In this document: one piece after another, positions 5,545 to 16,025 of the stretch | How positions within the stretch are numbered: the first letter of the stretch is position 1 | Layout of the letters: each line of letters opens with the position of its first letter | DNA from: an uncultured Verrucomicrobiota bacterium | GTDB taxonomy: Bacteria > Verrucomicrobiota > Verrucomicrobiia > Limisphaerales > UBA9464 | Assembly: GCA_903907925.1 (NCBI GenBank) | Contig: CAIVQB010000090.1 | Location: forward strand, 1-64,000 | Reading direction: 5' to 3' | Length of the DNA: 64,000 nucleotides | Made by a program: the position numbers and the translations under genes | Notes under the pieces: generated by a model | The model's input: the letters and a program-made list of their open reading frames with translations, nothing else | The model's database searches: none | What the model was told of the DNA's origin: nothing

Positions 5545-8500
5545 TTAGTGTCCGGAACTTGCCGGTTGAATGGGAACCCCGCAGAAGGTGAGTGCGGCGA
5601 TGCCGTTCCCGCCGCGTAGAAGTTGGGCCTGGGACCAGGATTTGCTGTCGAGATAAGTCAGGGTCCGGGCTCGCGATGGTGCTGCCAGTTCGAGAAGGAT
5701 CACCGCTCCGGTTCCCGTTCCGCTGACGACCGCTCCCGGTTCGCCGTCTGGAAGGAATTGCCCCGCGAGTTGATTCCCCCAGACCACCGGTTGATCAAAC
5801 ACCAATCGAATCTCGGTCTGCAGCGGTGTGGTGAATTCCACGCGCAACAGGTTCGGGGGTGTGATCGGTTTTGGAAATGAAACGTGGTAGTCGTCGCGCT
5901 CGACGAGCGGACAGATCAAGCGGGCGAACTCCGCGTACCCGGAGGCTGGAAAATGGCAGCCACCTGGTGGTTCAATTCCGAGTGTCGACATGACGCTCAT
6001 CCGCGAGAATGCCGCTGGCAGCGTGCGTTGCACTTCCCGCAGTTGGTTGTCCGAGCCGTCGATTCCCATTGCGCAGGACTTCGGCCAGATCTGGAACAGG
6101 TAGTAGTGCTGGAGGTTGGGGTAGTCCTGCTTCCAGGACCCGGCGAGATCGATGAAGAATTGGCGGTACGTCTCCCATCCGAAGCCGCCGGTGGGGCCGT
6201 CGGCACCTTGATCGTTTTCACCCTGATGCCACAGGATTCCACGAACACCGTGGGTCAGGTGGGCCTGCTCGACACGCCACAGAAGTCGGCCATAAATCGT
6301 GTCGGGATTGAGAGGCGATTGTTCGTCGCGCTGGTGTTGGTCGATCCGGGTGCCGCCCACCGCACCGTTGAGGATGCAGATCGGAATCCGGTGTTTCTCC
6401 AGCAGGCGCCGGCCGAGTTCCATTCCCCAGTACCCGATCTGGAACGCCTCCGTTTCGTGCCCGCGATGAACCGCCTCACCCCACCGGACCGATTCATCGA
6501 GACTGCCCGACATGCTTCCAAACGTCCGGATCCATTCGCTGTGAAAGGTCGGATCGTCCGTGCCCCAGTCGGTCGCCACAGCGTTGGACTGGCCCTGGAT
6601 GATGTAGGCGTCACCGCAGACCAGGTTGGTCGCGGTTTCCAGGACGAGTTCCCTCCCATTGGAGTGTGTCCCAAATTCGGACCGGTAGTGGATCAGTCCC
6701 GGCTGGAGTCGGATGGAGAAGTGATAGCGATGGTCGGTGCCCACCTTTGCCTCGGTAACCGCGTACGGTTTCTCGTCGGCGTAAACCCGCAGGAACACCG
6801 CATCCGCGTCGGCGTCCAATTTCCCATTGCACACGAGGGTTCCGGTGTCGTTGAGGTTCCGCGCGTAAAACTGGTTGTTCTCCGGACGTTCGTCGGGGCC
6901 CGGTGATCGCTCGATCCATGGATCGTTTCGCGGTTCGGTCACCCGAATGGAGGTCGTTGCAATCGTTGGCGTCCCACCGTTGCTGATCGTGGCGGTCACG
7001 ACGAGAGTTCCACTGCCCTGGGCCCGTTTGAGGATCAACCGGTCTCGGGCCGAGTGTTGGATCACAGCCGGACCGGACAGTTTCCAGGTGCAGTTCCACG
7101 ATCCCGCCTGCTTCGCCTCCATCGCCGCCTGGTTGACGATCTGCGGAACGATTTCCAAAGGAGTTCTTCCATCCCAGGTTCTGGGCGTTTTCAAGGTGAC
7201 GATGGGTTCGGGGATATCCTCCCGAACGGTGATCGGAATGTCTCGGGTCGTCACGATGTCGCCACGGGTCGCCTTGAACCGCAGGAGGCGCGGCTGGGAT
7301 CCGGAAACCCGCCCTGCGTTGAAGGTGAAGTGCAACCGATCGGTGGCCACGACGCGCTCCACGCCATCTTCGACCAATGACCAATACACCTTCTCCGCCC
7401 CACCGGCCTCCGCGGATACTTCGGCGCTGCTTCCTTCGAGCAGGTTGATCGTTGATGGGGAAACGGAAAACGAGGCCCCGGGTTTCATCACCGATCCGAC
7501 CAGTGTTTGGAGGGGTTTTTGGTTCTCAAACTGCAACCGGATCCAGTCCGCCGAACGGGCCACTTTCGACAGGCGAACTTCGTCCAGATCGCCGACGAAG
7601 TCATAGTTGTCATACCAACCTCCGATCCAAAGGTGCGCGGGCGACTGGATCGACAACGCGGAGGCGCGGCCGCGGGAGGAACCGTCGAGAACACCATTGA
7701 TATAGAGCCTGGAATCACCTTTTTGATAGGTATGGACGACGTGGATCCATTCTCCGAGGTGAAGGGGGCTGACACTCTGGACATTTCCGTCGGAGAAATA
7801 GCAGTCCATGTTGATGTGGGGAGGACTGCGGAATTGTAGGACCACCTTGCCCTGCGCCTCCTCGTTTCCCCAGGCGAACAGCGTGGAGTTGGGTTTCTCC
7901 GCCCGGAACCAGGCTTCCGAGGTATGCGCTGCGGCTCCGGTCGGCAATCCGGTGATGTGGTCTCCGGCAAACACCCCCGCACCGCCCGGGAAATGCCGGG
8001 CCGATCCCACCACGCCCGAGACGGACACTGTCCCAGAATCCTTTGAGTCAAGGGTCCCGGTGGAATCTTTCACCGGTCCGGTCATGTGCCACACGCTGAA
8101 ATACCCGTTGGAAGCGTTGAACACTGCCGGTCCGGAGGATTCGGTCCTGGCGTCGGCGCGGCCCCAATGGAGTCGGATTTCCTGCCGTTCGTCGCCGTTG
8201 ATCTGTGGCATCCGCACCCAGACGCTCGCGGTGCCCGAGGCGCGGTTCCATTCTTCAATTTGAAACGCCAGCGGAGTGCCGGACGGGGTGGAAACCCGGA
8301 GATCCGCACCGTCGGGAAGTGCCTCGTCGAAGTTGAAAAAATCCGGGTTGAGTCGGATCAGCAGTGGAAACTCTTCAACCCGGGCGGTGGCCGGAAGGGA
8401 GGCACCGTTGGAAGTGGTGTTGATGACAACTGACCCCAAATGGCTCCAGGCGGCGTAGGGCGAAGGGCTCCCAGCGATTGCAGGGATGACGCCCAATCCA

Positions 8501-8553
8501 ATTCCCGTTGCGAACCCGAGGACGAGAATGAAGCGCCCTGGCAGCAGGCTCAT
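5545..8553 (-). CDS. secreted DUF2341/LamG/sialate O-acetylesterase (SASA) protein
   Basis: A 1002-residue exported protein with an N-terminal signal peptide (about residues 1-28). Domains in order: DUF2341 (about 55-135), a LamG/concanavalin-like domain (about 150-350, ending near HLWIGGWYDNYDFVGDLDEVRLS), two immunoglobulin-like stretches (about 370-620), and an SGNH/SASA carbohydrate esterase domain (about 640-900). The esterase shows GQSN at 654-657 with nucleophile S656, WHQGE at 775-779, and a likely catalytic H867 in GGCHFP. Such domains remove acetyl groups from sialic acids or other acetylated sugars. The start ATG overlaps the stop of the ThuA gene by 4 bp, so it is translationally coupled as the last gene of the seven-gene cluster. 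Confidence 0.85.
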   Translation of the reverse strand: MSLLPGRFILVLGFATGIGLGVIPAIAGSPSPYAAWSHLGSVVINTTSNGASLPATARVEEFPLLIRLNPDFFNFDEALPDGADLRVSTPSGTPLAFQIEEWNRASGTASVWVRMPQINGDERQEIRLHWGRADARTESSGPAVFNASNGYFSVWHMTGPVKDSTGTLDSKDSGTVSVSGVVGSARHFPGGAGVFAGDHITGLPTGAAAHTSEAWFRAEKPNSTLFAWGNEEAQGKVVLQFRSPPHINMDCYFSDGNVQSVSPLHLGEWIHVVHTYQKGDSRLYINGVLDGSSRGRASALSIQSPAHLWIGGWYDNYDFVGDLDEVRLSKVARSADWIRLQFENQKPLQTLVGSVMKPGASFSVSPSTINLLEGSSAEVSAEAGGAEKVYWSLVEDGVERVVATDRLHFTFNAGRVSGSQPRLLRFKATRGDIVTTRDIPITVREDIPEPIVTLKTPRTWDGRTPLEIVPQIVNQAAMEAKQAGSWNCTWKLSGPAVIQHSARDRLILKRAQGSGTLVVTATISNGGTPTIATTSIRVTEPRNDPWIERSPGPDERPENNQFYARNLNDTGTLVCNGKLDADADAVFLRVYADEKPYAVTEAKVGTDHRYHFSIRLQPGLIHYRSEFGTHSNGRELVLETATNLVCGDAYIIQGQSNAVATDWGTDDPTFHSEWIRTFGSMSGSLDESVRWGEAVHRGHETEAFQIGYWGMELGRRLLEKHRIPICILNGAVGGTRIDQHQRDEQSPLNPDTIYGRLLWRVEQAHLTHGVRGILWHQGENDQGADGPTGGFGWETYRQFFIDLAGSWKQDYPNLQHYYLFQIWPKSCAMGIDGSDNQLREVQRTLPAAFSRMSVMSTLGIEPPGGCHFPASGYAEFARLICPLVERDDYHVSFPKPITPPNLLRVEFTTPLQTEIRLVFDQPVVWGNQLAGQFLPDGEPGAVVSGTGTGAVILLELAAPSRARTLTYLDSKSWSQAQLLRGGNGIAALTFCGVPIQPASSGH

Positions 8554-11006
8554 GATTTGGGAATCCGGTTCAAGGTGTAATAGGCCACGTCATGCAGCAG
8601 CCTCTGTCCGGAACGGTTCCGGAGACCGGGCAGGTGCAGTTCATGGATGTGGCCGGGGACCAGTTTGTCGACGACCAACCGGATGACCGTACCATCGCCG
8701 CTGGGTGTGGCCGATACGATGCGCTGGTCGGCCTGCTCGATTTCAGGACCGCCATAGGCGCCATAGTAATGGTGGGTGAAGGATTCCAGTGTGTAGCTTT
8801 CGGGGTCACTGGCTGTCACCGGGTCGACGGGTTGAGTGAAATGAAGTTCAAACCCGTCGTGTTTCACCCGCATGGAATGAACCTCAAACGGCGTCGTTCC
8901 GGACCAGTCGAGTCGTTGCAGTGCCTTCTCTGAAAGTCCCCGCACGGGCCAGCCCCGCTTGCTTCCGCCGGCGAAGAGTTGGCCGCGTGGTGTGAGGGTG
9001 CCGCCGATGAGCCCGGTCGCGAATCCCTGTCGAAACGGATAACAGGCACCCTGATAGACGCCGTCCACCTTTTCCATCTCCGCCCGCATGACCAGACAAA
9101 GAGTGTAGTCGGCGACGAAGAATTGTCCCGAAAACGGCCCAAAACGTCCCGCGGAAACGTCGAGCATCACGGCCGAGGCGCTTTGGCCCATTTTCTTGTA
9201 CGGCAGGACGACGGCGGGCAGGACCAATTGGGGAATCCGGACGATTTCCAAGTGGCGCCGCGCCGCTTCGTCACCGATGGGTTCGGCGGGACGCGGTCCC
9301 ATGTTGGGTGCGTTGGGATACCATTTGTTTCCGGCCGGGTGCCCCATGAAGCCTCCAGGGGTGAGCGGTTTGAGAGAACAGGCGCTGTTCCAGGGTCCCT
9401 GGCTTTCGGCGTAGAAGGCGTCGCCCTCCGGATTGAAGGCAATGCCGCCCGGACTCCGGAGGCCGCTGCACATCGCCTCCCAGCGGCCGTCCGGAAAATG
9501 CCGGAGCGCCCAACCGCGGAAGAGTCGTTCCGAGGTGTAGCTGTCGGTCAGTCCGTGCACCGTCCAGATCGCGCCATCGCGGTCGAAGCCCGAGCCGAAG
9601 GTGTATTCATGTTCACCGCCCCAGGCCCAGGCATCACTCACCGTCTCGAAGCGATCGGCGCGTCCATCGCCGTCTGTGTCGATTACCCGGGTGAGTTCGC
9701 CCTGCTGGGTGGCGTAAAGAACCCCGTCACGCCAGGCAAGCCCGAGCACTTCGGTCAGGCCGGTGGCGAACAGTTTCCATCGCGGCGCGGGAGGAGTGGC
9801 CTCGGCACCGGTGGCGAGGTAGATCTCACCCCGGCGGGTTCCCACTGCCAGTCGTCCGTCCGGCAGGGACAGGATGCTGCCGGCCTCCATCACGGCATCG
9901 GGTGGCATCGGCACGTCGGTGAGCCGATAGAAGACGGCTTCACGGTCGTTGACGGGGACATCGGCGAGTTCGTCGGTGCTGAGGTTCTGCTGCAGGTCGG
10001 ACGGCGTCACACCGCGTCGAAATCCTCCGAAATCGCTCTTCCTTGGGGCGTAGGTGCCCACCGTCGAGACATCCGCCCCGGCAACAATGCGGTCTTCCAA
10101 TCCGACACACCAATAGCAGGCGTTGATGAACATCCGGCGGACGCCCTCCTCCTTGAAATCGTCACCGTACCCCATTGTGGTGGTGAAGACGCGGGCGGCT
10201 TTTCCCGAGGTGCCGGTGAACGTCTTGGTCCAGGCGATCGGGACCGGTGGTTTGTCTGGATCCGGTTTGTCATCCGGTTTCAGGCCCATCAAGGGTTGGC
10301 CGAGAACCAGTGGACGGCTGTCGCCTTCCAATTCGGTGACCTTGTAGGCGTGTGAAGGACCCCAGATTCGATCGATTCCCCGGAGGATTGGGTGTCCCCG
10401 CATCTCCGGGACCATGATTCCCAGGGTGCTCTCGCTGCGATACCCGCCGTAGTGATCGACCCAGGTTTCGCCGAGGACCTGCCGGCCAAATCCACCTTTG
10501 AACTCAGGGTGGGGACCCCGCCAAGCCCATTTGGAATACGTCTCCTTCTGGAAGCGATCGTAGTCAAAGGCGTGGGTTGCGGTGCGGATGCCGATCACCG
10601 GCCGCCCGGATTCCACATACTCCACGAACCGGGCCATCTGGTCCTCGGGCAGATGCCGATACCGCGCGAACACGACCATCAGGTCAGCGTCCTTCAACGC
10701 CTCGAGGCCGGGAATATTGTTGTCGACCGAGGGGTCGATCTCGCCGGTCTCACGATTGACCGAGAACAGGACGGTGCACTGGAAGCCGTGGCGTTCTGCC
10801 AGGATCCGGGCCATGGCGGGCATCGATTCCTCCGAGCGATATTCCTCGTCGCCGGTGACAAAGACGATTCGCTTTCCCTTGCCGGGGCCGTGACGCCCCT
10901 TGTAGGTGACCCACTGCGGTTCATCCGCCGCGGCGCTCAACATGAAAACGACGGCAAGGACCAGGATCGCCGCTCTCTGGAAAGGAGACTGGATTTTACC
11001 ACACAT
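8550..11006 (-). CDS. exported ThuA domain-PQQ-type propeller fusion
   Basis: An 818-residue protein. ATG 11006 is preferred because GGAGGT lies 6 bases upstream and a signal peptide follows (hydrophobic core ILVLAVVFML, cleaved near SAAADEP). The first part (about 40-300) is a ThuA domain, a flavodoxin-like fold with TGDEEYRSEESMPAMARIL at the front and a GIRTATHAFDY block; ThuA homologues oxidise or process trehalose-type disaccharides. The second part (about 370-700) resembles the glucose/sorbosone dehydrogenase propeller (FGSGFDRDGAIWTVHGL, LRSPGGIAFNPEGDAFYAES). A C-terminal beta domain follows. It overlaps the upstream cytochrome gene by 11 bp and the downstream esterase by 4 bp. An oxidative role on an exported sugar derivative is inference. 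Confidence 0.85.
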   Translation of the reverse strand: MCGKIQSPFQRAAILVLAVVFMLSAAADEPQWVTYKGRHGPGKGKRIVFVTGDEEYRSEESMPAMARILAERHGFQCTVLFSVNRETGEIDPSVDNNIPGLEALKDADLMVVFARYRHLPEDQMARFVEYVESGRPVIGIRTATHAFDYDRFQKETYSKWAWRGPHPEFKGGFGRQVLGETWVDHYGGYRSESTLGIMVPEMRGHPILRGIDRIWGPSHAYKVTELEGDSRPLVLGQPLMGLKPDDKPDPDKPPVPIAWTKTFTGTSGKAARVFTTTMGYGDDFKEEGVRRMFINACYWCVGLEDRIVAGADVSTVGTYAPRKSDFGGFRRGVTPSDLQQNLSTDELADVPVNDREAVFYRLTDVPMPPDAVMEAGSILSLPDGRLAVGTRRGEIYLATGAEATPPAPRWKLFATGLTEVLGLAWRDGVLYATQQGELTRVIDTDGDGRADRFETVSDAWAWGGEHEYTFGSGFDRDGAIWTVHGLTDSYTSERLFRGWALRHFPDGRWEAMCSGLRSPGGIAFNPEGDAFYAESQGPWNSACSLKPLTPGGFMGHPAGNKWYPNAPNMGPRPAEPIGDEAARRHLEIVRIPQLVLPAVVLPYKKMGQSASAVMLDVSAGRFGPFSGQFFVADYTLCLVMRAEMEKVDGVYQGACYPFRQGFATGLIGGTLTPRGQLFAGGSKRGWPVRGLSEKALQRLDWSGTTPFEVHSMRVKHDGFELHFTQPVDPVTASDPESYTLESFTHHYYGAYGGPEIEQADQRIVSATPSGDGTVIRLVVDKLVPGHIHELHLPGLRNRSGQRLLHDVAYYTLNRIPKS

Positions 11007-13707
11007 AGCCGACCTCCAATTGGGATTTCCCATCACGAACCCGGATGGGCACCAACAACTCATGGGTCGCGCCTGCGCCACGCAGGAATGGTTTCGAATC
11101 CCCGGTCACGGTCAGTGTGAGTGCCTCGTTGAGTCGCCAGGAGGATTCACCCAGCGGCCTCAGTGTTCCGGCCGCCAGACGGAGATGGAGGCCGTCCGGC
11201 GGTGGATCAGTGAAGGTGAGCGTCCGGTGCAGTCCGGGTGGAGGGATCGTTTCGTCGGGGCGGATGAAATCCTGCACCCTGCTGCCCCGAACCGCATACA
11301 GCAGTGTCGGCCGATTGAGGGCATCGAGTTGGTAGCCCTGAAATCTGATGCCGAGCGTCCGAGCGGATTCGGTCGGCCACGGCGTCGTGGCGTCTGGAAG
11401 AACCGCGAAGGCGGCACCGTGCGGAAAGACGACAACGTTGGAGCCGAGCGGACGAATCTGTCCCATTCCCTGAACACCCCAGTGGGGTCCGGCATTAAGG
11501 AAACGACCGCGCCACAGCAACGCCAGCCGCAATTCCTCGGCATCGAACGCCATGTTCCATTGCCCCGGAAATCCAACCGCGACGGCGCGAAAACCGGCCT
11601 CCCAAAGCTTGCCGCGATAGACGACGGTTTCGCCCGCGACGGTGAGTTCCATGTTCTGGCGACTGAGCCCCTCGGGAAACTTGGCGCGGGTTCCGTCGGA
11701 AAGATAAGTCCAGATCGCGGCGTGCTGGCGATCGGTGCGGCCCTCCAACACGGCCGGCATTGGACTGACGCCATCGGGCCAGAATGAGGGCATCCGTGTG
11801 CCGGGATGGAATCGGTTCGGGTCAACCAGGAACTCGCGGAACCAATCTTCGTTCAGCCGCTCCGCGCTGGTAGTCAGGTCCAGCACCTGAAGGGCGTGGG
11901 CGGGCTGGCGGTTGAACCGGTGGCAGGCAATGCAGGAAAGGCCGTCGGTCCCCACCAGTCGTCGACCCGCCTCCCGCTGGAGTTCCGGACTGTCCGGCGA
12001 GGCGTTCAACGGGCGGCTGTGCCGGTCGATCGAGACAAAGAGATCGGCCAGGAATTCGATATTGCCGGAGCCGAACTGCGGCATTCGTGTCCGGAGATAG
12101 GGCCGGACACCGGCCGGCCGGGTCAGGACCTGGTGCAGCCAATCGGGGCGCAGTTTGTCGCCCACGCCATCCAGGCGCGGGGGGAGGCGTCCCTCCTCCC
12201 CGAGATCCTCACCGCTGGAGGTGAAGAAACGGTCGCGCTCCGGCTGGACTCCCCCCCTTCCGTCACGGGTGTGGCATGCCATGCAACGAAAGGCCTCGAG
12301 AGTGAGATCCAGTTTCTGCCGCGGGGAAGGGGGCGGGAGATTCGATGGCTTCAACCGGGATACCGCGAGGCGAAGCGCGGATTTCCGGGCCGGAGTGAGC
12401 TGGTAATCCGGAGTGTTCGGTGCACTTCCCGGGAGATCGGCGAGGCAACCGCGATCGGGCCGCAGTTGGGCGAGTGAGGGTGTGGTTGTGGGGATTGGTT
12501 TGGAGTCATGGCAGGCCCCGCATTTCAACCGATCGTACAGGGCGTGACCGGCCTCGGCCTTGACCGTATCGACGATGAAAACGACCGGATCGGTGACCGT
12601 TTCCCGTGTGGATTGAAGATGCGACACGGGGAACGGTTCCAGTGCGAATCCTGGTCCCTCCCATTCCACACCGACCGCGGGCTCCTTTGAGCCGCGCTGA
12701 ACATAGTCCAGCATCAACGGATACCAGCCGGGATCGAGTCGCAACGTGGTCACGGCGTCGACCCGTTCGCGTTGCCAACTGTCCTGGCCGAGCCGCCAGC
12801 CGTCGGCGATCGACAGCCGGCTCGCACCGGTGGCGATCAATCGGAAGGTGTACCGGCCGGCCTTCTTTACCTCGAACCACCCGTTGAACCGGAGGGCGAA
12901 GTTGCGTTCGCGCCTCATCTCGGCGAGGGAGAAATCCGAGGCCGGCCCAGTACGCAATACCTCTGCCGAATCCAGATCTTCGAGTGCCTGGATTCGGCCC
13001 CGGAACTGGGCACGTTCCATTCGGGCAGGAACTTTGATGTCGCGAAGAAGATATTGGGCAATGTCGGACGCCTCGACCTCGGTCAAGGGAACGGCCGGCA
13101 TGCGACCCGACGGACGGGTGACCAGGGGATCCCGCAGGAATCCACGCAACCTCTCCAGCGTCCATTTTTCGGACATTGCCGGAAGCGGGGCGGACGAGGC
13201 GAGGGTTGCTGCGGGTTGCTGCGGGTTGTGGCAGGCGACACATCCGACTTCGTGATACAGTTTCTCCCCCCGTGCGACCGCGGCCCGGTCCGGCAACATC
13301 GGGCGAACCGGGGAGGACCCGGTGGAAACCAGATAGTGCACCAACGCTTCGGCGGCGGCGGAACGTTCGGATGCGGGAAGTGACTGGAGAACATCCGGCA
13401 TGGTGGTGCCGGGCATCGTGGAGTGCGGATCCGAAAGGAACCGCATCAACCATCCGGCATCCGCACGGCCTCCAATGCCTGACAGACGGGGCGCAGTTTT
13501 CGGGAAGAGCCAGCCCACTTGTTGTTCCGAGGGATGATGGCAGGCAGTGCAGTTGAGATCGCCTACCAGACGCAGTCCCTCCGCCTCAAACGTGGCTGCG
13601 ACGAGGTTCGCTGCGGCAGGAGGGCGTTCGGGAGTGGCAGCCAGGGCTGGTGAAACCGAAGGCAGCAGCAGGCCGAACGTCACCCAAAACCAGGCAAGAG
13701 TCCTCAT
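10996..13707 (-). CDS. five-haem c-type cytochrome with PA14-like domain
   Basis: A 903-residue exported protein. ATG 13707 is chosen because it overlaps the TGA of the upstream gene (ATGA) and starts a clean signal peptide ending at PALA. Five CXXCH haem sites are visible: CTACH (53), CVACH (about 157), CGACH (about 398), CMACH (about 476) and CIACH (about 593). Between haems two and three a PA14-like module (about 260-345, with [20 protein letters not shown]) may bind carbohydrate. The C-terminal 250 residues form beta-rich sequence without recognised haem sites. It should act in the periplasm or on the outer membrane, passing electrons from the propeller dehydrogenase-like partner encoded next to it. 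The partner relation is inferred from the overlap. Confidence 0.85.
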   Translation of the reverse strand: MRTLAWFWVTFGLLLPSVSPALAATPERPPAAANLVAATFEAEGLRLVGDLNCTACHHPSEQQVGWLFPKTAPRLSGIGGRADAGWLMRFLSDPHSTMPGTTMPDVLQSLPASERSAAAEALVHYLVSTGSSPVRPMLPDRAAVARGEKLYHEVGCVACHNPQQPAATLASSAPLPAMSEKWTLERLRGFLRDPLVTRPSGRMPAVPLTEVEASDIAQYLLRDIKVPARMERAQFRGRIQALEDLDSAEVLRTGPASDFSLAEMRRERNFALRFNGWFEVKKAGRYTFRLIATGASRLSIADGWRLGQDSWQRERVDAVTTLRLDPGWYPLMLDYVQRGSKEPAVGVEWEGPGFALEPFPVSHLQSTRETVTDPVVFIVDTVKAEAGHALYDRLKCGACHDSKPIPTTTPSLAQLRPDRGCLADLPGSAPNTPDYQLTPARKSALRLAVSRLKPSNLPPPSPRQKLDLTLEAFRCMACHTRDGRGGVQPERDRFFTSSGEDLGEEGRLPPRLDGVGDKLRPDWLHQVLTRPAGVRPYLRTRMPQFGSGNIEFLADLFVSIDRHSRPLNASPDSPELQREAGRRLVGTDGLSCIACHRFNRQPAHALQVLDLTTSAERLNEDWFREFLVDPNRFHPGTRMPSFWPDGVSPMPAVLEGRTDRQHAAIWTYLSDGTRAKFPEGLSRQNMELTVAGETVVYRGKLWEAGFRAVAVGFPGQWNMAFDAEELRLALLWRGRFLNAGPHWGVQGMGQIRPLGSNVVVFPHGAAFAVLPDATTPWPTESARTLGIRFQGYQLDALNRPTLLYAVRGSRVQDFIRPDETIPPPGLHRTLTFTDPPPDGLHLRLAAGTLRPLGESSWRLNEALTLTVTGDSKPFLRGAGATHELLVPIRVRDGKSQLEVGYVW

Positions 13708-14807
13708 CGAATCTCGCAAACCATTTTGCCGAGGACATCGAGCTTCGGACGGATGCCAAGGCCGGCCTGATCACTGGCTGCCATGAAGCCATTCACCCGG
13801 CGTGGCGCACCTTCCGCGGTGCTGACGGTCACGTAGCTGTTGAAGTCGGTGCTGGTGAAACGGAACGGCTCCGGAGTGCTGTGAGCCAGGTGGGCGATCG
13901 CGGCGGTGGTGATGTCGCCACCCCAACTGTCTTCCAGCGTCATGGCAATGCCCATGCTCACGCAGAGATCACGCGCCTGCTTGGTGCGGGTCAATCCACC
14001 CAGCTTGCTGATCTTGAGATTTACCACGTCCATCGCCAGGTCCGCCCGGGCGCGCAGGAGCAGATCCAGGCTGTCGACGTTTTCATCGAGCACGAACGGA
14101 TGATCCGTCTGCCGGCGAACGGCGAGGCATTCATCGTAGGTTAGGCAGGGTTGTTCGATGTAGACGTCCAGATCGCGCACGGCGCGACACACCCGGACAG
14201 CCTCATGCTGGACCCATCCTGTGTTGGCATCAGCGACCAGCCGGTCGGTGGGTTGGAGAATATTTCGAACCGTGCGGATGCGGGCGATGTCGACGTCCGG
14301 ATCGCCGCCGACCTTGAGTTGAAATCGGGTATAACCTTCGGCGCGATATCCCGCGACCTTGGCGGCCATGGTTTCCGGATCCTCCTGCGAGATGGCGCGA
14401 TACAAACGGATGGCTTCACCAAAGCGTCCACCCATGAGCACGCAAACCGGAAGGCCCGTTGCTTTTCCGAGAATATCCCAGCACGCGATGTCGATGCCCG
14501 ACTTCACGTAGGGATGTCCCTTGAGCGCCGCGTCCATGCGGTGATTGAGCTTCATCAACTCGCGCGGATCCTCACCGATGAGATGCGGTCCCAGCTCGCG
14601 CAATCCCGCACGCACTCCGTCGGCATAGGCTGGAAGATAGAACGGTCCCAGCGGACATACTTCGCCGTAGCCGATGATGCCCGTGTCGGTTTCCACGCCG
14701 ACGACCGTGCTGTCAAAAACCGTCACCGATTTTCCGCCGGACCATTTGTAGGTGGTTTCGTGGAGCGGTAGATCGACCTGATGAGCGAAGATGCGGGTGA
14801 TTTTCAT
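13704..14807 (-). CDS. enolase-superfamily dehydratase/epimerase (mandelate racemase/muconate lactonizing group)
   Basis: A 367-residue cytoplasmic TIM-barrel enzyme. The start ATG 14807 gives the family N-terminus [15 protein letters not shown]. Metal ligands appear as D193 (VADANTGW), E219 (IEQP) and D241 (VLDENVD). Catalytic lysines are K165 (FQLKVGG) and K265 or K268 (NLKISKLGG). Overall it resembles the branch containing cis-3-hydroxy-L-proline dehydratase and 4-hydroxyproline-betaine 2-epimerase, for example in the [17 protein letters not shown] segment. The exact substrate cannot be read from sequence. Its stop overlaps the start of the cytochrome gene by 4 bp. It is the only clearly cytoplasmic member of the seven-gene cluster and is expected to process the final product taken up by the cell. 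Confidence 0.86.
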   Translation of the reverse strand: MKITRIFAHQVDLPLHETTYKWSGGKSVTVFDSTVVGVETDTGIIGYGEVCPLGPFYLPAYADGVRAGLRELGPHLIGEDPRELMKLNHRMDAALKGHPYVKSGIDIACWDILGKATGLPVCVLMGGRFGEAIRLYRAISQEDPETMAAKVAGYRAEGYTRFQLKVGGDPDVDIARIRTVRNILQPTDRLVADANTGWVQHEAVRVCRAVRDLDVYIEQPCLTYDECLAVRRQTDHPFVLDENVDSLDLLLRARADLAMDVVNLKISKLGGLTRTKQARDLCVSMGIAMTLEDSWGGDITTAAIAHLAHSTPEPFRFTSTDFNSYVTVSTAEGAPRRVNGFMAASDQAGLGIRPKLDVLGKMVCEIR

Positions 14808-14952
14808 GAACGATAACGGGTGATCCGGCACGAACGGGGCGGACCGGATTCAATCGTGGAGAATTCGCCGGTGCCCGTTGGCAAATCACGCACAAACTCA
14901 CAGCGGCCTGACGATGGCGAACGAACTTCGGCGACCTCGTTTTTTTGAAACC

Positions 14953-16020
14953 TCACACCTCAACCCGGTACACCTGAAGCCGTCCCCACGGAGGCCATGC
15001 GCCTTCCTTCCGGGCCGGCTGTCCGTTGGCTCCGGCGAGAAACAGCGTCCGGCCATCCGCGGTGAAGCGCGCCTGGGTGATCCGTTTCTTGGTGTCGAGC
15101 GATTGAATCAGATTGCCATCCTTCGCGGAAAACACGGCGGCATTCCAGGTGCCCTGCGCCTGGCGGCCGGCCATGACGAAGTGGTCACCGTTGGGGTGCC
15201 AGGCGAGCGTTTCCATGAGGCCCGATCCGCGCTGGGCGTCCTTGATCTGATCAATGCGTTCGCTCTTGCGCCAGTTCCAGCGTTGCCAGGTCATCTTTCC
15301 ATTGCCCGCCATCGGGTCACCCATCGGGCCCATGCCGCAGCCGAGCAGCGAATCACCATCCGGCGCGAACGCCAGGCCGTAGATTCCGCCACAATAGTGA
15401 TGCGTCTTGGTCGTTCCCCAAGAGGTGAAATCGGGAGAGGTCCATTGAGACGCGGGGCTGTCCTGTTTGGCGGAATTCAAATCCCAGACCCGGACCCCGC
15501 CCATCATATTGGCGGCGGCGAGATGGCGGCCGTCGGGAGTGAAGGCACAACTCAACACCGGAGGGGCGTGATGAAAGGCGGCGATTCGATCGCCGTTGCG
15601 AGTGTCATACACCTTCACCGAGGGTTCATTTTCCGCCGCCGGTTCATATTTCCAACCGCCGGGCAGATACTGTCCGGTGGCGCTGGCCAAGTGGCGTCCG
15701 TCGGGAGAGAGGGCCAGTTGCCAGCTCCAGAACCGGTGCGCTTGAATGCGGAGCCCGCCGCGGCGTGTTGCGACGTCGTGCCACAGCAACGCGCCGTCGT
15801 AGCCACCGGAAACCACGGTTCGTCCGTCAGGCAATAGAACACATCCGCTCGCATAGGATCCGTGCCGATCCTCGAAGGGTTCGGCCTGCCCGTTGGCCGG
15901 ATCCACCGCGTAGACGGCGCCGTCCGCGCAGGCGGCGAAGGTACGGCTGCCGTCGGGGTGGATGGACAATCCCAACACGCCGGTGGGAAGTTTGTGATCG
16001 CAGGAAAGGGTCAGTTTCAT
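14953..16020 (-). CDS. WD40-repeat protein
   Basis: A 355-residue beta-propeller with WD40-type repeats such as LGLSIHPDGSRTFAACADGA, VSGGYDGALLWHD, LALSPDGRHLASATG and LAAANMMGGVRVWDLNS. No signal peptide or catalytic site is seen, so it probably acts as a scaffold or, if exported by an unrecognised route, as a binding protein. It begins 5 bp after the DUF1501 stop codon and is the third gene of the transcription order DUF1549/1553, DUF1501, WD40. WD40 genes commonly accompany these planctomycete-type modules. A 145-bp gap (14808-14952) with no recognised terminator separates it from the enolase-superfamily gene. Confidence 0.85.
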   Translation of the reverse strand: MKLTLSCDHKLPTGVLGLSIHPDGSRTFAACADGAVYAVDPANGQAEPFEDRHGSYASGCVLLPDGRTVVSGGYDGALLWHDVATRRGGLRIQAHRFWSWQLALSPDGRHLASATGQYLPGGWKYEPAAENEPSVKVYDTRNGDRIAAFHHAPPVLSCAFTPDGRHLAAANMMGGVRVWDLNSAKQDSPASQWTSPDFTSWGTTKTHHYCGGIYGLAFAPDGDSLLGCGMGPMGDPMAGNGKMTWQRWNWRKSERIDQIKDAQRGSGLMETLAWHPNGDHFVMAGRQAQGTWNAAVFSAKDGNLIQSLDTKKRITQARFTADGRTLFLAGANGQPARKEGAWPPWGRLQVYRVEV

Positions 16021-16025
16021 GGGGT

